Shown in pieces: positions 46,215-58,835 of a DNA stretch of 64,000 nt. Under the pieces are notes generated by a model. That model ran no database searches, was not told where the DNA came from, and saw only the letters and a program-made list of their open reading frames with translations. The DNA is from Schistocephalus solidus (Eukaryota; Platyhelminthes; Cestoda; Diphyllobothriidea; Diphyllobothriidae): contig WEDG01003357.1 in NCBI GenBank assembly GCA_017591395.1, forward strand, positions 1-64,000, in the 5' to 3' direction. Made by a program: the position numbers and the translations under genes. The number at the start of each line of letters is the position of its first letter. Within the stretch, counting starts at the first letter, position 1.

Positions 46215-48118
46215 CTGAAACTTCCCTGTATGGAAATTGAGTCTGTGCCGTTAATGACGTCTTGCCTCGTCAGCACTACGTCAGTTTACTTGCGTACTGT
46301 TTGTCAAAGGTTCTTCACACTCAGAAATCCTTAAGCGTTCCTTGGTTGTTTTTATAAGCCCCAGTCTATGAAATGCAAGGACGGTCGTGATTGGTTACCT
46401 GTTGTTCTCCTAGCAGACAAAAACTGCAAATTTGTCTACTCGCTATTCGTTGACGCGACTGTCTATTTGTTCTGCCAGCGAAATCTGTCCTTACAAAACT
46501 GTATGGTCATTGATCTCATTTATTTTCTTCTCTACCAAAGACTTCTCTTCTACATTTTTTCTGAACATGTGGAGTGCATTTTAAACTCTGCTTAATTATC
46601 ACTTTCAATAACTTATTGGTAATTTTCACAGCCTATTTCGCTGCAAAGTTTGGTTATTGCTTCCTGTCACTGCATTATGCTAATTCTGTGTAATATACTG
46701 ACACCGTAAGGGTTCAAGTTTAGGATGCTTATACAAACTTTGTTGAAATAATTGGGATGGTGAAAATAGGCAAACTCCCATATCGTCCATCTTAGATCTA
46801 TCTAATTGTACGTGTACCACAGGGAACATAAAGCAAGTTAATCAAGATTTTTTCGTCTCTCCCTATTTGTTTTCGGTTGTACTGCGTGTAAGTGGCTTAT
46901 TTTTTTAATTTATTGATTGTTGGAACTAAATATTGCGCTTACCATCCTAGGATGTGAAGACAATACCCATGGAAACCAAAGCAATATGCAAAAAGCATTA
47001 ATTTTTCTGGCGGGTCCAACATCGTTGAAGCGGGTTCAATAAGATGTTTTTATACAGCTTCCAGAACAGTCTTTCATGTTACTTAGATCAGGCACACGAG
47101 GCCTGTCAATGAATGAAATTTTCTTACCTATAACAGCGGATGTCTTAGTATAGATTCTTTTTATGTTAGTCACAATCCCAGCGTGCTGTATCTGCTAAAA
47201 TAAAACACCAGAAACTTTGTGCTAAAAATACTAAAAGGTGTTATGTCCAATCAGACGAAACAAATGGATGCAGATGGAGATCACAGGTTAGTTTACGAAA
47301 AGTTGGTTGTAGCTGGCGAGCCCGTAGTTCAATGGTATGCCGGTTGACATAACTGCTTAATCACGAAAGAGCCTGGGGTTTAGGTATGAAGCTCTGACGA
47401 TGGACAAAAAGTCAGAAATGATTATTCCAAACTTGCTTGCTAGGCAGGCCAATTTTAAATTATGAACCATTGTCAAAACTGGGTTAGGAAGGATTACTCC
47501 AGACACATAGTCCCTGCCCTGAACATTTGGCAGTCCGAGGACAGCATTGTTATTTTTTCTCCTGTTGAATGAATTGAAGAAGAATTTAAAGAATTTTTTT
47601 GAAATCGGAATCCAGATGTGCGAAGCCTTTTATTTCCTTCAAGATTTTGAACCGCAACCGATTCATCCATTCGCGGTTGGTATTTTAAACATTACCGCCT
47701 GCTGTTTAATCATTGATTGACGGTCAAAATGCGCTGTTTACAAAAAAACTGTATTTGTATTTTCTCGACTATAGTTCCAGTACTGAAATTCTGTAAACCA
47801 ACTCAGGAACGAGAGTTACCCAGTCCATTGTATGTCTGTCTGTCAAATACCTAAGCACACAATCCGAATATTCAGAATCAAAAATACGCCTAGGCAGTTT
47901 TAAGGTCACAAGATTATCTTCACCGAAGCATACCTGAAAATGGCCTCTTTAATTAAGAAAATATATGATACCATGTAGGCATTACTGCTAGAACTAAAAT
48001 TCCTCTCCTATAAGCTAGTATTGGAAGAGGCAAGGGGTCTTACATTTATAGCGAAATCTCTAATAAAGTTATCACCTCTTCCTACCCCTGGGGAGTCATC
48101 CGCCGTAAACTAGTTAAT
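46215..48118. other. Intergenic, nothing recognised
   Basis: AT-rich. A weak A-box-like string occurs at about 47320 but without a matching B box. No gene seen. Confidence 0.35.
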
Positions 48119-48120
48119 TG

Positions 48121-48727
48121 GTACCGCAAGAACGTAATATCCGACCCCGCCCAGGGAACAAATAATAGGTCAGCGTGTAATATGCGACCGTGCTACATGT
48201 CCACGTATCCCTGACTCTATCCATTGTGCTTGTTAAAGTTATCATTCGCTGCTGTCACACAATATTTCGTTGGCGGTAGCAGGACCGAAGTATCGGGTCA
48301 AATGGCAACTTTTCAGGTGGCGACTATTAGGACGCCGTGGTAGTTTCAATACGCATCCGTTTTATTTTGTTAATGAAAGATCGCGTGGAGCGGGCTTCAT
48401 TCCTTCTCCTGTCAGGGGTCCGAATAAAAAAGTGGTTCAGATCAGGAAGCAATGGTATCGCGGATATTGGTTGGCATGAGATAACGCCACCGGATATCGC
48501 AATCCGCACACATGTCGGGGCAACAAACTATTGTGTGACCCTGCTAACCTAGCAACGAATGATAACCCTAACGAACACAAGGGAAATGGTTAGGATTAGA
48601 TTGGTGCTCTCTTGTTCTTCATTTAGCCCCATCCATAAAAATACTATTACCACTGGTCCCGTATTACTCGCGGACATGTCCTTTGTTCCCTGATTTAGGT
48701 CATATAGTATGATCTTGTCCTTGGTAC
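48121..48727. mobile_element. Inverted-terminal-repeat element D, copy 1 (~607 bp)
   Basis: The left end starts gtaccgcaagaacg and contains cagggaacaaat and ggtcagcgtgtaata. The right end is its inverted counterpart (gtcctttgttccctg ... cttggtac). No transposase frame. A second copy at 58.25 kb lies in opposite orientation and shares the internal gaccgaagtatcgggtcaaatggcaa block. Confidence 0.8.
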
Positions 48728-50396
48728 TTCATTATTTATATTTTAGAACAATAAAGGTTCATTTATTGTTCCCAATACCGGTGAAGTAAATTCGTAGCAG
48801 AAGGAATGCAAATACGATTCCCATGCAGCATAGAAAAGAAAGGCAATAGATCGATGGTGATGTGTGCATTTGGGTTCTAACGCTTCAATCAGCTATGCCG
48901 ATCACCTATCTTCAGAGACTGTAATACTTTTAACGGTTCTCATTTTGATGACACCTGGGCTGCTTGGCGTGCGGATTGCCAATGCTAACTGTGTATGTGA
49001 AGCAACCTCCTATTTCGTTATCGTCGACCGCAACGATAATTAGTGGCTCCGGCGGTCTTTCACTTTGCTTGCTTTTTCTTCAAGTATATTCGTAAAACCA
49101 GTGGGAAATAGGCAAGTTAATGTGATAATTGACTGAATGCTCAATTAAAATTAAGATTTATACCCACTTGGGCTTGCAATCGTTGCTTTGAAGACATGCT
49201 TCGTCTGCCCAACCTTGGTCGCCACCTCTGACTTTGGATTCTAACCTCCTAACGGTCGACTAACCTTTATGCACCCCCACTTTCGCAGCTTTCAACTACT
49301 TTTTCCAACCTAGAAGCCCTCTCTTAAGTTGGACTTAAATCGGCAGATGACTGCTACATTCTCCTGGTTAGGATTTGAGTTATCTGACCGCATCATCCTC
49401 CGACGAAGTGCTGCGTCCGACCTTTCGGTGCTTCCTATTCCGAGGGGTGCGAGGTGTAAGAAACAGTTACGGCCATCCACTAAAATCATTTGAGCTTCTA
49501 GCTAGGGTCGAGGTTAGGTTTAGGTCTGAAGATTGTGGTTTGGGTGGCTGTGAGCGCTTCTAAGTCTGCGAGGAATCTAGCTACGGTCCCGACGCCTTTT
49601 CACATACAGGATGCTTTTTAACAATCCGGCAGCTTGAACTCTTCAGTCCTGCGGTGCATATGAAACATCTCAACAAGTATGTGTGGACAACCATTGACTG
49701 AAGGTCCTATAAGGGAGCACAATGTCGTCCGGCTTTGCGATTGACGCACTACTAGTCTCCAGTCGCTAGGATGGCATGCGCACATGGTCTCGTTAGTTTT
49801 GCAGCGGGTGATTGGTGTTGCAAATCCGCATCTGTGTGTACTGATCGATTTCCTTACTGTTTTTACATCCTGTTGGTTGTGTAATTGAGTTAAGTCGGTT
49901 TCTTGGTGCGTTTCGACGCCACCACGCTGCAGCCCTGAATGCTGAAATGCAGTTTAAGGTAACCACTCTTGTAATTGGCGGATTCAAATATGTCTATCAC
50001 CTCAGAACGGAGATAACTGCATTGTTTTATTCTTTCACTCACCGGATCTTATCATCGTCTGCTCCACGTCGATCGACACAACCGGGAAGTTGGACGATGA
50101 GTTAGGGAACAAGAGTTGGGAAGATACTTCCACGAACCCTAATAACGTATCGATTTTCGAGAGTTCTGTACGGATGGCTACATATTACCATAATGGATAG
50201 TTCGTTTTCATAGTCTTTATCAGGGCTAATCGGAATCTGCTCCTTTTTATGTCGTTAAGTTTTGCTCATTGTTAATGAAAACGTACATGATAGTATATTT
50301 ATGTTTTACCGGTCTGGTTGCGGTTCATGAATTTCACCCTCGCAGAACCAGACAAACATCCATCCCGTTTCTTTTGACACTTGTGTGAATCCAAGA
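48728..50396. other. Intergenic, nothing recognised
   Basis: No recognisable frame or repeat. Confidence 0.35.
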
Positions 50397-50997
50397 GACA
50401 ATTTGGCGAGCATAAGTTAGCTTTCGATAAATTCTCGTCAGACCTTTACATTTATATCTCTGTGTCACTAAGTCAAATATGCGAGTAAGTTGAACAAATC
50501 ATACGCTTGTTAGGACAGGGGAGGCAGGGGGAAAGAAACAAAATTGTGATCCGTCAGAGGGATGGCAACCGCCGGGACAGGTAATTAGATGTGGGTGGCT
50601 GAATTGGTGGCTTTCGGTCACGGTACTTGCGGCGCCTGCATAAAGTTCTTTTGGGTGCACAATACCGGTTTACGTAGCCTGACTGCAGCCGTTTCTGTTG
50701 AGGGGGCCTTGTAACTCGCCCGGAAGGCTTCTTTGGCATCTAGAGGATGATTCGTGTCTGCCATATGCGCAAGAAAAGAGCTGTTTATGGTCTTTATTTG
50801 ACCTTTTCCTAACCATGCTGGGAGGTCTTCTCTTATCCTTTTGGACAAACGCCGACTCGTGCGACCAATATATACTGCCCTACAGGATCAGGTGAAGAAA
50901 TAGATGCACATAGAGGTGGTCTTAGTTACACAGTGATATAAATGTAAAGGCCTGTCGAGAATTTATCGAAAGCTAACGTATGCTCGCCAAATTGTCC
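50397..50997 (-). mobile_element. Penelope-like element relic 2 (GIY-YIG part) with inverted ends
   Basis: On the - strand from about 50935: TTSMCIYFFT, a stop, then SCRAVYIGRTSRRLSKRI-REDLPAWLGKG and INSSFLAHMADTNHP. This corresponds to the C(x)C-GIY-YIG-type endonuclease segment of PLEs (the active form has CSCGAGYIGRT). It is bounded by an inverted pair, 50397-50465 and 50931-50997, that is nearly identical (about 90% by eye). No RT domain is present. Confidence 0.8.
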
Positions 50998-53145
50998 TTT
51001 GAATTGTTCAGTGGGAATTTTCGGAATCCTCAATGCATTATTTCGTGTGAAAGGCTTCAGGTAACATTGGCCTAGCCTAACGATTCAATTTTTTTCGAAG
51101 TAACCAGGCCACCCGTCCAGGAACATTTTGAAGGCATTTAGACTAGCCGACAGTTTTTACTGTCGCAGAGCGCACCGCCTGACTCTCGCCTACACTCGAG
51201 TGTATTTCACTACTGGAATGGCCTACAAGTGACGTCACCACCGCCGCCGCCGCCGCCGCCGCCACAGCTACCCACGCACAGCCATGTCTGAGTGGGAGAC
51301 GTCGCATTTGCAATCCTGCATGCACCAAAAGGTACAATCAGCAGAGACTTAGCGGGCAATAGTAATGCACAGATTCAACTCTAATCTTTTAACTTTTGTA
51401 ACTTTAATAAACAGAATTGAATCTGGAGTTGCCGCGGCTGCTTCAGCTAAACCTGCTTTCCAGACGGCCCTCGTGAAAGGATGTAGAGTTCATCCCTGTG
51501 GGTTATGGAGCGTTTCTTACCCAAATAATTGAATGCCCGGTAAAATTACCCTCGCTCAGATCCCGCGGATTCCAATGGACCGTTTATTTGCGATCTTTTT
51601 TCTTTTTGTGTCCCGCATTCGTTCGCACGCACGGGTAAAAAAGCTACCTACAACCATCCTCAGGTGGGCCTAAACTTGAATAGAGAAACTCATTTCCTGC
51701 ATAATTCATCGTCATGACAGTCTATCTGTTTACTTTGCATACCACTGAGGGAAGGTGGGGTTAGTAAAGAGAAAGGTCGCCTGGCTGGTCATGTCAGAAC
51801 GATCTACTAAGGGTAAGGTGAAAAGTCGCAGAAGAAGCGCAGCGACGACAAATGTTACCAGGACAAGTAAACTCCTTGTGGAAATCAGGAAGGCGCCAGA
51901 GCTATACAGTGTTCTTAAAACACAGTGGACATAATGGGGCGATGATGATGGCATTACTCGTCGGAGTTGAGACCAGGCGCTGCCTGAGCGGCTTATGATG
52001 GTTCAGCTACGCTCGCACTGGGCAATCAGATGAAGCAGTCCATAGTTCTATCTCATCGACTTGATCCAAATTAGTTCACCACTGGTGGTATCCGAGTTTG
52101 GCACCTTAACCAATATTCGTTGAATATGACGACGACTACGGGACATCGAGAATTCACATGTCCTGGTTGTGGTGCTGTGCGTCATCGAAGCGCACACTAC
52201 TAACGCAAAATCACTCGTCATCTACAAAGTTGGATTAGTGTCACCAGTCTGCGCCAGTCTGATTATAGGCAGATCGCACTGCTTAACTATACTACGATTT
52301 TGACAGCAATTATATGCGTGTGGTCATTAAGCTACTGTGTATGCGTACGAACCCATACAAGGCTAAAAGTTAGAATATGCATATGAGGGGTAAAAACAAC
52401 GGAGAATACCAGCAACAATGGACATGGGACACCGTTACAAGAACAAAAGTCGATTTAACATCTACAGGGACTTCAGCTACGTTTGAAAAATCACATACCT
52501 CTGGCACAGCACGTGCGAGCTATGCAGTGGCTAAATCATGATTCTTTTTGTGGGCCTAAATGGGCTTCGACCGCAATCAGGACCCACGTAGATTTACGCA
52601 GCTCTTAAAAAGGATACCAACTATTTCAACCACAGCAGATTGAAGGCAGAGTTTCTTTAGTTCGTTTTTGGCACTCTTTCTACTTTATAAAGTTAATTTT
52701 CTTCATATAAATTCAGCCACTTCTAATTAAAGTTATGCTATTACTATGAAAATCGTCAACTACCTGAGATAAACAGAGAAAATTGGCGGAGTTGCTAACT
52801 ATAACAAAAAAACTTACGCCAGGCAAGGAGAAATAAATAAATCAAGTGGCCAAAAACATATTCAGACGTTCCATAGGCTGGCTAGATTTCACATCGGGTG
52901 TTCTGCAATTTGAGCTGTGTGGGGTATGTATGTTGCTGGTGCTGCCTTCGGTTCGCTGCACGAGCTATTTGTGCTCTTAATGACATTTCCGATAGAATTA
53001 TTGAGTATAAGATAGTGGCTATAGCTACAATCGAAACAAAAGGCCAGTTGGCGATACAACGCGTGCTTTCGATAAATTATCATCGGGCATGTGCGTTTTT
53101 ATGGGAACAAGGTACGAGTTAAAACATGCGATCAATAATCTTTAC
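50998..53145. other. Intergenic, short CCG microsatellite only
   Basis: 51238-51263 is (CCG)n, about 8 units. Otherwise nothing recognised. Confidence 0.5.
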
Positions 53146-54483
53146 CTTTTCATAAATGTGAGTCGTGCGAATAGGGATGGAGGTGGTCGATAAGAGACTG
53201 TGGTGGAACCGTTCCAGGGAGGAAGGTGGGAGAAGGAAGGAGTGAGAGGGTGCAGGGGAGGGCATGCAGTTAAGTGACCGTTGGCCATGCTAAGCGCGGA
53301 GCTCGCAGGAGGTTCTTTTGTGTGCGCAAGATCGGCTTCCTCAACCTGATGGCGGTCGCAGACGCTAACGCAATTACTTGGGTAGTTTGTGGAGACCTTT
53401 TGAATCACAGGGAAGCCTTCGTTTGGGTCCACACTGCCCAGGATCAACAATCTGTGCGAGAATAACGCTGTTTATGCTCATACTTTCGCCTTTTCTCAGC
53501 CATGCCGGGAGATGTTCCCTTCTTCTTTTGGATTGGCATCGATTCGCGCGACCAATATAACCTGCTCCACATGAGCAAGTAACTGAGTAGATACATATGG
53601 AGGTGATCTGAGCTGGCAACCTATCCTTACCTCCTACGTATAAAACCGGGTCGGTTGCGAATAATATCCGAACTCTCGCTGCGGGGAAGGTTCGTAAAAC
53701 AGCTTGTTCAAGGCGTCTTCTCAAAAATGCATTTTCCGCATCCCCTTGAAAGAGGCCTTTGGTGAATATTGTTTTCATTTTCACCGTAAATGTGGTGGGT
53801 TTTACTGGTCATGCGACAGTATTCTTTGTAATAAATCTATCAGGATACCGGTTCTCGCGAAGCAGGTACTCATCTTTCTAAGCTCCTCCTTTATAATCTC
53901 TGTCGAACAATTTTTCTAGCCTTTTCACCAAAGCAGCAGACTAGCTTGCCTTTCTGTTGGATGGGTACGAAACTCCCGAAGCTCGTATATTGTCCAGACC
54001 AGATTTTCTTTCGACTAACTCTCCTTCGAACGCTACCGTCAGGTTTTCGGTTTAGAAGGACGTCTAAGAACGGGAGTGAACCTGTCGGTTCTACCTCTAA
54101 CGTGAACTTAATGGACGGATGTGCTTGATTGACTGCATTTAAGACTCCATCTTCATTGGTTTCTGTAGTGGCGATGGCAAAGATGTCGTCAACGTGGCGA
54201 CCATGTCCAAAATTGGATGAACTGGCAGGCCGTCCTTGTGGATCTTCGGTGTACCAGACAATCCAGGGATGGGCATGCCTACCGGTCCGAGGCGTTCGAG
54301 GTCACGGTCACTTGTAAAACCCCCTGTGCCCTCCACGCCCTCCGCGTCCTCTCTTCCCCCCCCCCCTGTCCCCTCTTTCGTTCCCCTGTAGTGGCTCCAC
54401 GTACCCCTCACTGCCGCCCATACCACTGTCTCTTATCGACCACGCCCCCCCCCCTATTCACACGACTCCCTTGTATGAAAAGA
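53146..54483 (-). mobile_element. Penelope-like element relic 3 (RT + GIY-YIG), internally deleted
   Basis: On the - strand: GPVGMPIPGLSGTPKIHKDG and PVHPILDMV (54.22-54.32 kb, RT fingers). A frame change leads into RHVDDIFAIATTETNED (about 54.16-54.2 kb), with the catalytic DD retained, then HPSIKFTLEVEPTGSLPFLD-VLLNRKPDGS (54.0-54.1 kb), RRLEQAVLRTFPAARVR (53.7 kb) and YSVTCSCGAGYIGRANR with HLPAWLRKG (53.5-53.6 kb, GIY-YIG). The join of PILDMV to RHVDD removes the middle of the RT palm. The termini 53146-53215 and 54419-54483 are inverted copies (about 80%). Confidence 0.85.
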
Positions 54484-57400
54484 CCAGCATTATTGCTCAT
54501 GTTTTAACTTGTTCCCCGTTCCCATCTCAATTCACCGACCCAACGAGAATTTATCCAAAGCCTTTTGATGGGAATTCTCGCGATTCCAAAATAGAAAGAT
54601 TTACTTTTCATTTCAGCAGTACCCTTCTACACTTCATGCTTTCAAAGGAAATGCTGTAGTGTTCTGTTTAAAGGTTCGCACGAAGGCATATAAACTGGAA
54701 ACTTTTAGCTTCATATACTTCTGTTTTAAGAGAAAACGCATGGATAGGGTCCTTATATAGAGCTTTCACGCTTAAAGTTGCTATAAAAACTCCCGGACCC
54801 CTTTTCAGCACTGTAAGATGAAGTATAATTGCGCAAGATCGTAACAACTTTGACATGTGTTAGCAGTTGCATAGAAACTCAATGTGTCTGAGCATTAATT
54901 TAGGTCATCTACTTTAAGTCAACTGCAACAAAACTTGTCGCTATGGTTCACAAAACCATTTAAGAAAGTGAAGGCAAACTTTCTTTAAAATGGTCACGTT
55001 TATCCATGATAACGTAAGAGTAGTAGCAAAATATGGCCATTTTCAGGTAAGGATCACGCTCTGAGCACAGATCTTATGATTGAGTTTGCTTTCAGCAATC
55101 AATAACTATGAATTGTTTAAACCAAACCATGCCCATTTGGCATAAGCCTTCCCACATTGCTTAGTGTGGATTGTCACGGATGAATACCTGCGTTTTCGCA
55201 TGTTGTTAGAAGCAATCTTCAGCAAACAATAGGGTTTATCTTCCTCTTTCAAGTCGAACGATCTTTCTCCTAGGAAAATTTTCAAATACCTTTTTAAATA
55301 AGGAAAAATAGTTCGATGTCCGTGAAATTAACCTTGGCTGTCTGAAAGTTCAGAATTCGTCTGTCCGAGAATAGTATTGAAAAGTAAGATCTTGCCAACA
55401 ATGAAAGCAGCAATGCGGTGCTGAGATCTTATTTGGAGAGTAATCGAATTAGCATTTGAACCCGGGGATCCCTTCAGCTCACCGGCCGCCTTTGTTAAGC
55501 TCAATGACTGCTGATGGTGGCAAGTCTTCCGTGGATGTCCCCCAAAGGACAGACAATTTGCAACAGTTCATCGCAAATTGTAAATACAGTCAGCAGTTGG
55601 TCTGGTGCCTAATTATCGCCTGTCGAGCACTTACCAGAATCTGAGTCATGGGCGACAGCTGGATCGCTCGCTTGGCTTACGAGAACTTTTATATACTGAC
55701 TCGGCGTTGGATTGTGAAAATATCTTATATCCCTTCGACTTTTTTGCTTCTGACAGCCTCTATGTAAGCTGTTGTATGTCATAACTTTCGGCGGAGGCTC
55801 CAAGTCCGCCGTTACTAAGTCCGTCCGCATTTCCGCTGATGAACTCCCAAAAGACGAACTATATAAATTGAATTTAGTAACATCTAGAACTTAATTATTC
55901 CGAAACTATTTTTTGAGGTCACGGACGTCAGGTCACATTAATTTTTCCAACGCTCTTGGTCACGTCAGCCTGACCAGTTAATTAATATGAGACGACCGAG
56001 CAGGACAACTTCGCTAAACTTCGGATTGTAATGTTAATGTAAAAATGGTCAAAATTTGATTTGAAATTGTCCCCCTATACTGCGCCTGCATTTTGAGCTC
56101 GACACTTGATGTGTTATTTAACAAGCCATTTGTCCGTAATCTTATATTTTTAGTACGGAATGCATGTTTCGTCTCCCTTCAGATAGGATTCGTATATTAC
56201 ACAGTCAGCATTCTGGCTCATTGCTCCCAAAACAGCTACCGAAGAAACTATTAGAGGCTTTCCTCGGCTTTTATTAATGTCGTCAGGACAGAATCAGCAT
56301 CGTATTTATATCCTAGTTTCTGTTTGTTGGAAAACCTCAAAGATCCGGTTTGCCACTACTTACGCATTCACCTTGGCTTGTGAAACCCTACATCACTGAA
56401 CTTGACCTTTTCGGTCGGGATAAAGAAGTCTCACGTGGTTTGCAATTAGACGAGAAAGGGATAAACGGAAAACAGAAGTAAATTGCATTCACAGACTAGG
56501 GAAACAAGGATTTTTATTTTTTTGCTAGTTTGCGTCCCTAACGCGTGAAAACTTGGACACAAGCGTAAAAGAATTGAAGCTGGAATCGGCGTTCAACCGG
56601 ACGGTCTAAAGATTGATTTCTGTCGACCGTTTTCAATAAAGTTCATAGAAAGGTGCGATAAGAGTTTACTGACTATTCTGGCAGAGGGACGTCATACAGC
56701 TTTCTGTCATGTTTTGACGCTCCGATCTAGGGCTCGTGAAACTGATCACATAGCTTTGAGAACACCAAGGTCTTTCCCGTCGGATCTTGAGGTCCGGCTG
56801 GTTGATGATAGCCTACAAACAGTAATTACCGATTGCTGGTCCCTTAGTAACATGCGACTACCTGCGGATGTTCTGACTCAAAGTTCTAAGGCTAAGTGAA
56901 CTACTCCTGTCTCATTGTACCATCAGAATAAACCTGGAAAAGTCACTTCCACGCGAGATTAAAACCTCCTGTTCTACATGGTCCTCAAAAATTTTGAAAC
57001 CTATAAGATTTGTGAGAATGGATTGGGTACCGTGTTCAGAAGTAGTAACAGTTGACCTGAAGTCTGATTCCTGTCAGCCATCGAAAATACATCAAAATTT
57101 TGCCTAAAATGTTTTAATATATGTTCTCCTGACCGATCGGGTTCTTTTTCGCTAAGGTGTTGGCGGTAGGGACAACAACTGAGCACGCATAAGGTTCGTG
57201 TTATTGCTGAATACCAGGCCGGGTCATAGCAATCCTGCTACGCATATTACCCGACAAAATGATGATCGGTCTCAGGTTATGAAATATGGAGACATTTTTT
57301 CAGCAGGTTAGTGACTTCAGAATTTCTAAGGATTCTAGTTTCATTCCACTTATGCATTTGCCTCGACTGTGAGTATAGGCATCTGTTTGCTTTACCTATT

Positions 57401-58245
57401 TTCACTTTGCTAATATCGCTGTTACATAAACACGGGATGCCACTATCGAAGCTCTCCTTAACACCCACCTCGTGAACCAAGCAGAGGAGGCGGCCGTTAC
57501 GTCCTACAGTCAAAACATTGTGTCCTGGAGGTTTATGCAAAAGTGTAAAGTTCCACCACATTTTTCTCTGCGCATTATTAACGCAGTTATCTTACACATT
57601 CAAAGGGGCAAACATCACACCGCGGGGTCAGGATTTTCCTGCCATCAGGCAAGTATGGGCTTACATGTAGACGTCTAGACGTCTGCAAAATTCTCCACTT
57701 ACTCTGCTTGTCAATATGTTCCCAATCGGAAAGTGACTTTGAAAATGCAAAAACGGTGGGAAATTTTGCACATTTCATAGTCCTTGTATTTTGTGGCTGC
57801 CAACATAATGAATAAGCAGTTTCCAATCGGTATGTCAAGACCCCGATGCGTCATAAAACAGCGAAACTATTTTCTCCCTCTTCTCATCGGAGTCCTATTA
57901 TAAACGGTATTTCAAAAGGAATATTTTATGACAGATAAAGAAAAAATACTTCACAGTTTTCTAAAATAGCCTACTGAACAGGTGACCAAAATTCTCAGGG
58001 AGAAAATTGCTATTTTGTTTTTCTACCGGTGACGGTTATGTTCATTTACTGTCTTTGACGGTTTCAATAAAAATCTGAGAGCCCTTCGCATGGTTTGCTC
58101 GTGAACGGAAATCATAGGCTTAGAGCATGCCTGTTCCGTCGCTAGGACCAAACTAGGAAACGTATCAATTACTGTGAATTTGCACAGGCAGTTCAAACCT
58201 TCGATTTGGAGCCCAAAGACGGCATGCTCTGAGATGTATTCTATA
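54484..58245. other. Intergenic, nothing recognised
   Basis: No recognisable frame or repeat of the families in this window. Confidence 0.35.
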
Positions 58246-58248
58246 TAA

Positions 58249-58835
58249 GTGGCAAGAACGCAACATGCAACCTCACTCGGGGAACAAAGGATAGGTCAAC
58301 GACTAATACGGAGTGGGTGGCAATAGGGGGTTTTGTTTGTAGTGCTAAATTAAGGAAAGGAGAGTGCAAACCTAACCCAAACCCTATCCATTATTTTCGT
58401 TAGAGTTAGCATTCGTTGCCGGGTTAGTAGGGTGCCACAATAGTTCATTGCACCGACAGGTGTGCGACTTGCGAAAGCCGGTGGCTTTACGTCACGCCGG
58501 ACACTATGCGCGACGTAATTCCTAGCTGGCTTGACCCCTTTTACGGACACTCGATCGGAGCAATAATTTGGCCGGATCTTCGCGATCGTTCACAGTAAAA
58601 CTGATACGTTTTGGAAACTTCTGCATCGTTCTAATAATCATCACTTGGAAATTTGCCATTTGACCCGATACTTTGGTCCTCACATGGCCAACGAAATATT
58701 GTGCGACCCTACCTGCTAACCCTAAATAACACAGTGGATAGAGCTATGGTTAGTTTGGCGTGTAACAGGACCGCGGACTACACGCTGACCTATCCTATGT
58801 TCCCTGAGTTGGGTCCCATAATCCGTTCTTGCGTA
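58249..58835. mobile_element. Inverted-terminal-repeat element D, copy 2 (~587 bp)
   Basis: The left end reads gtggcaagaacgcaac ... ggggaacaaaggataggtca. The right end is inverted (tgacctatcctatgttccct ... cgttcttgcgtac). Its right half, reverse-complemented, matches the left half of the copy at 48121, including atcgggtcaaatggcaa, so the two copies are in opposite orientation. No coding capacity. Confidence 0.8.
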
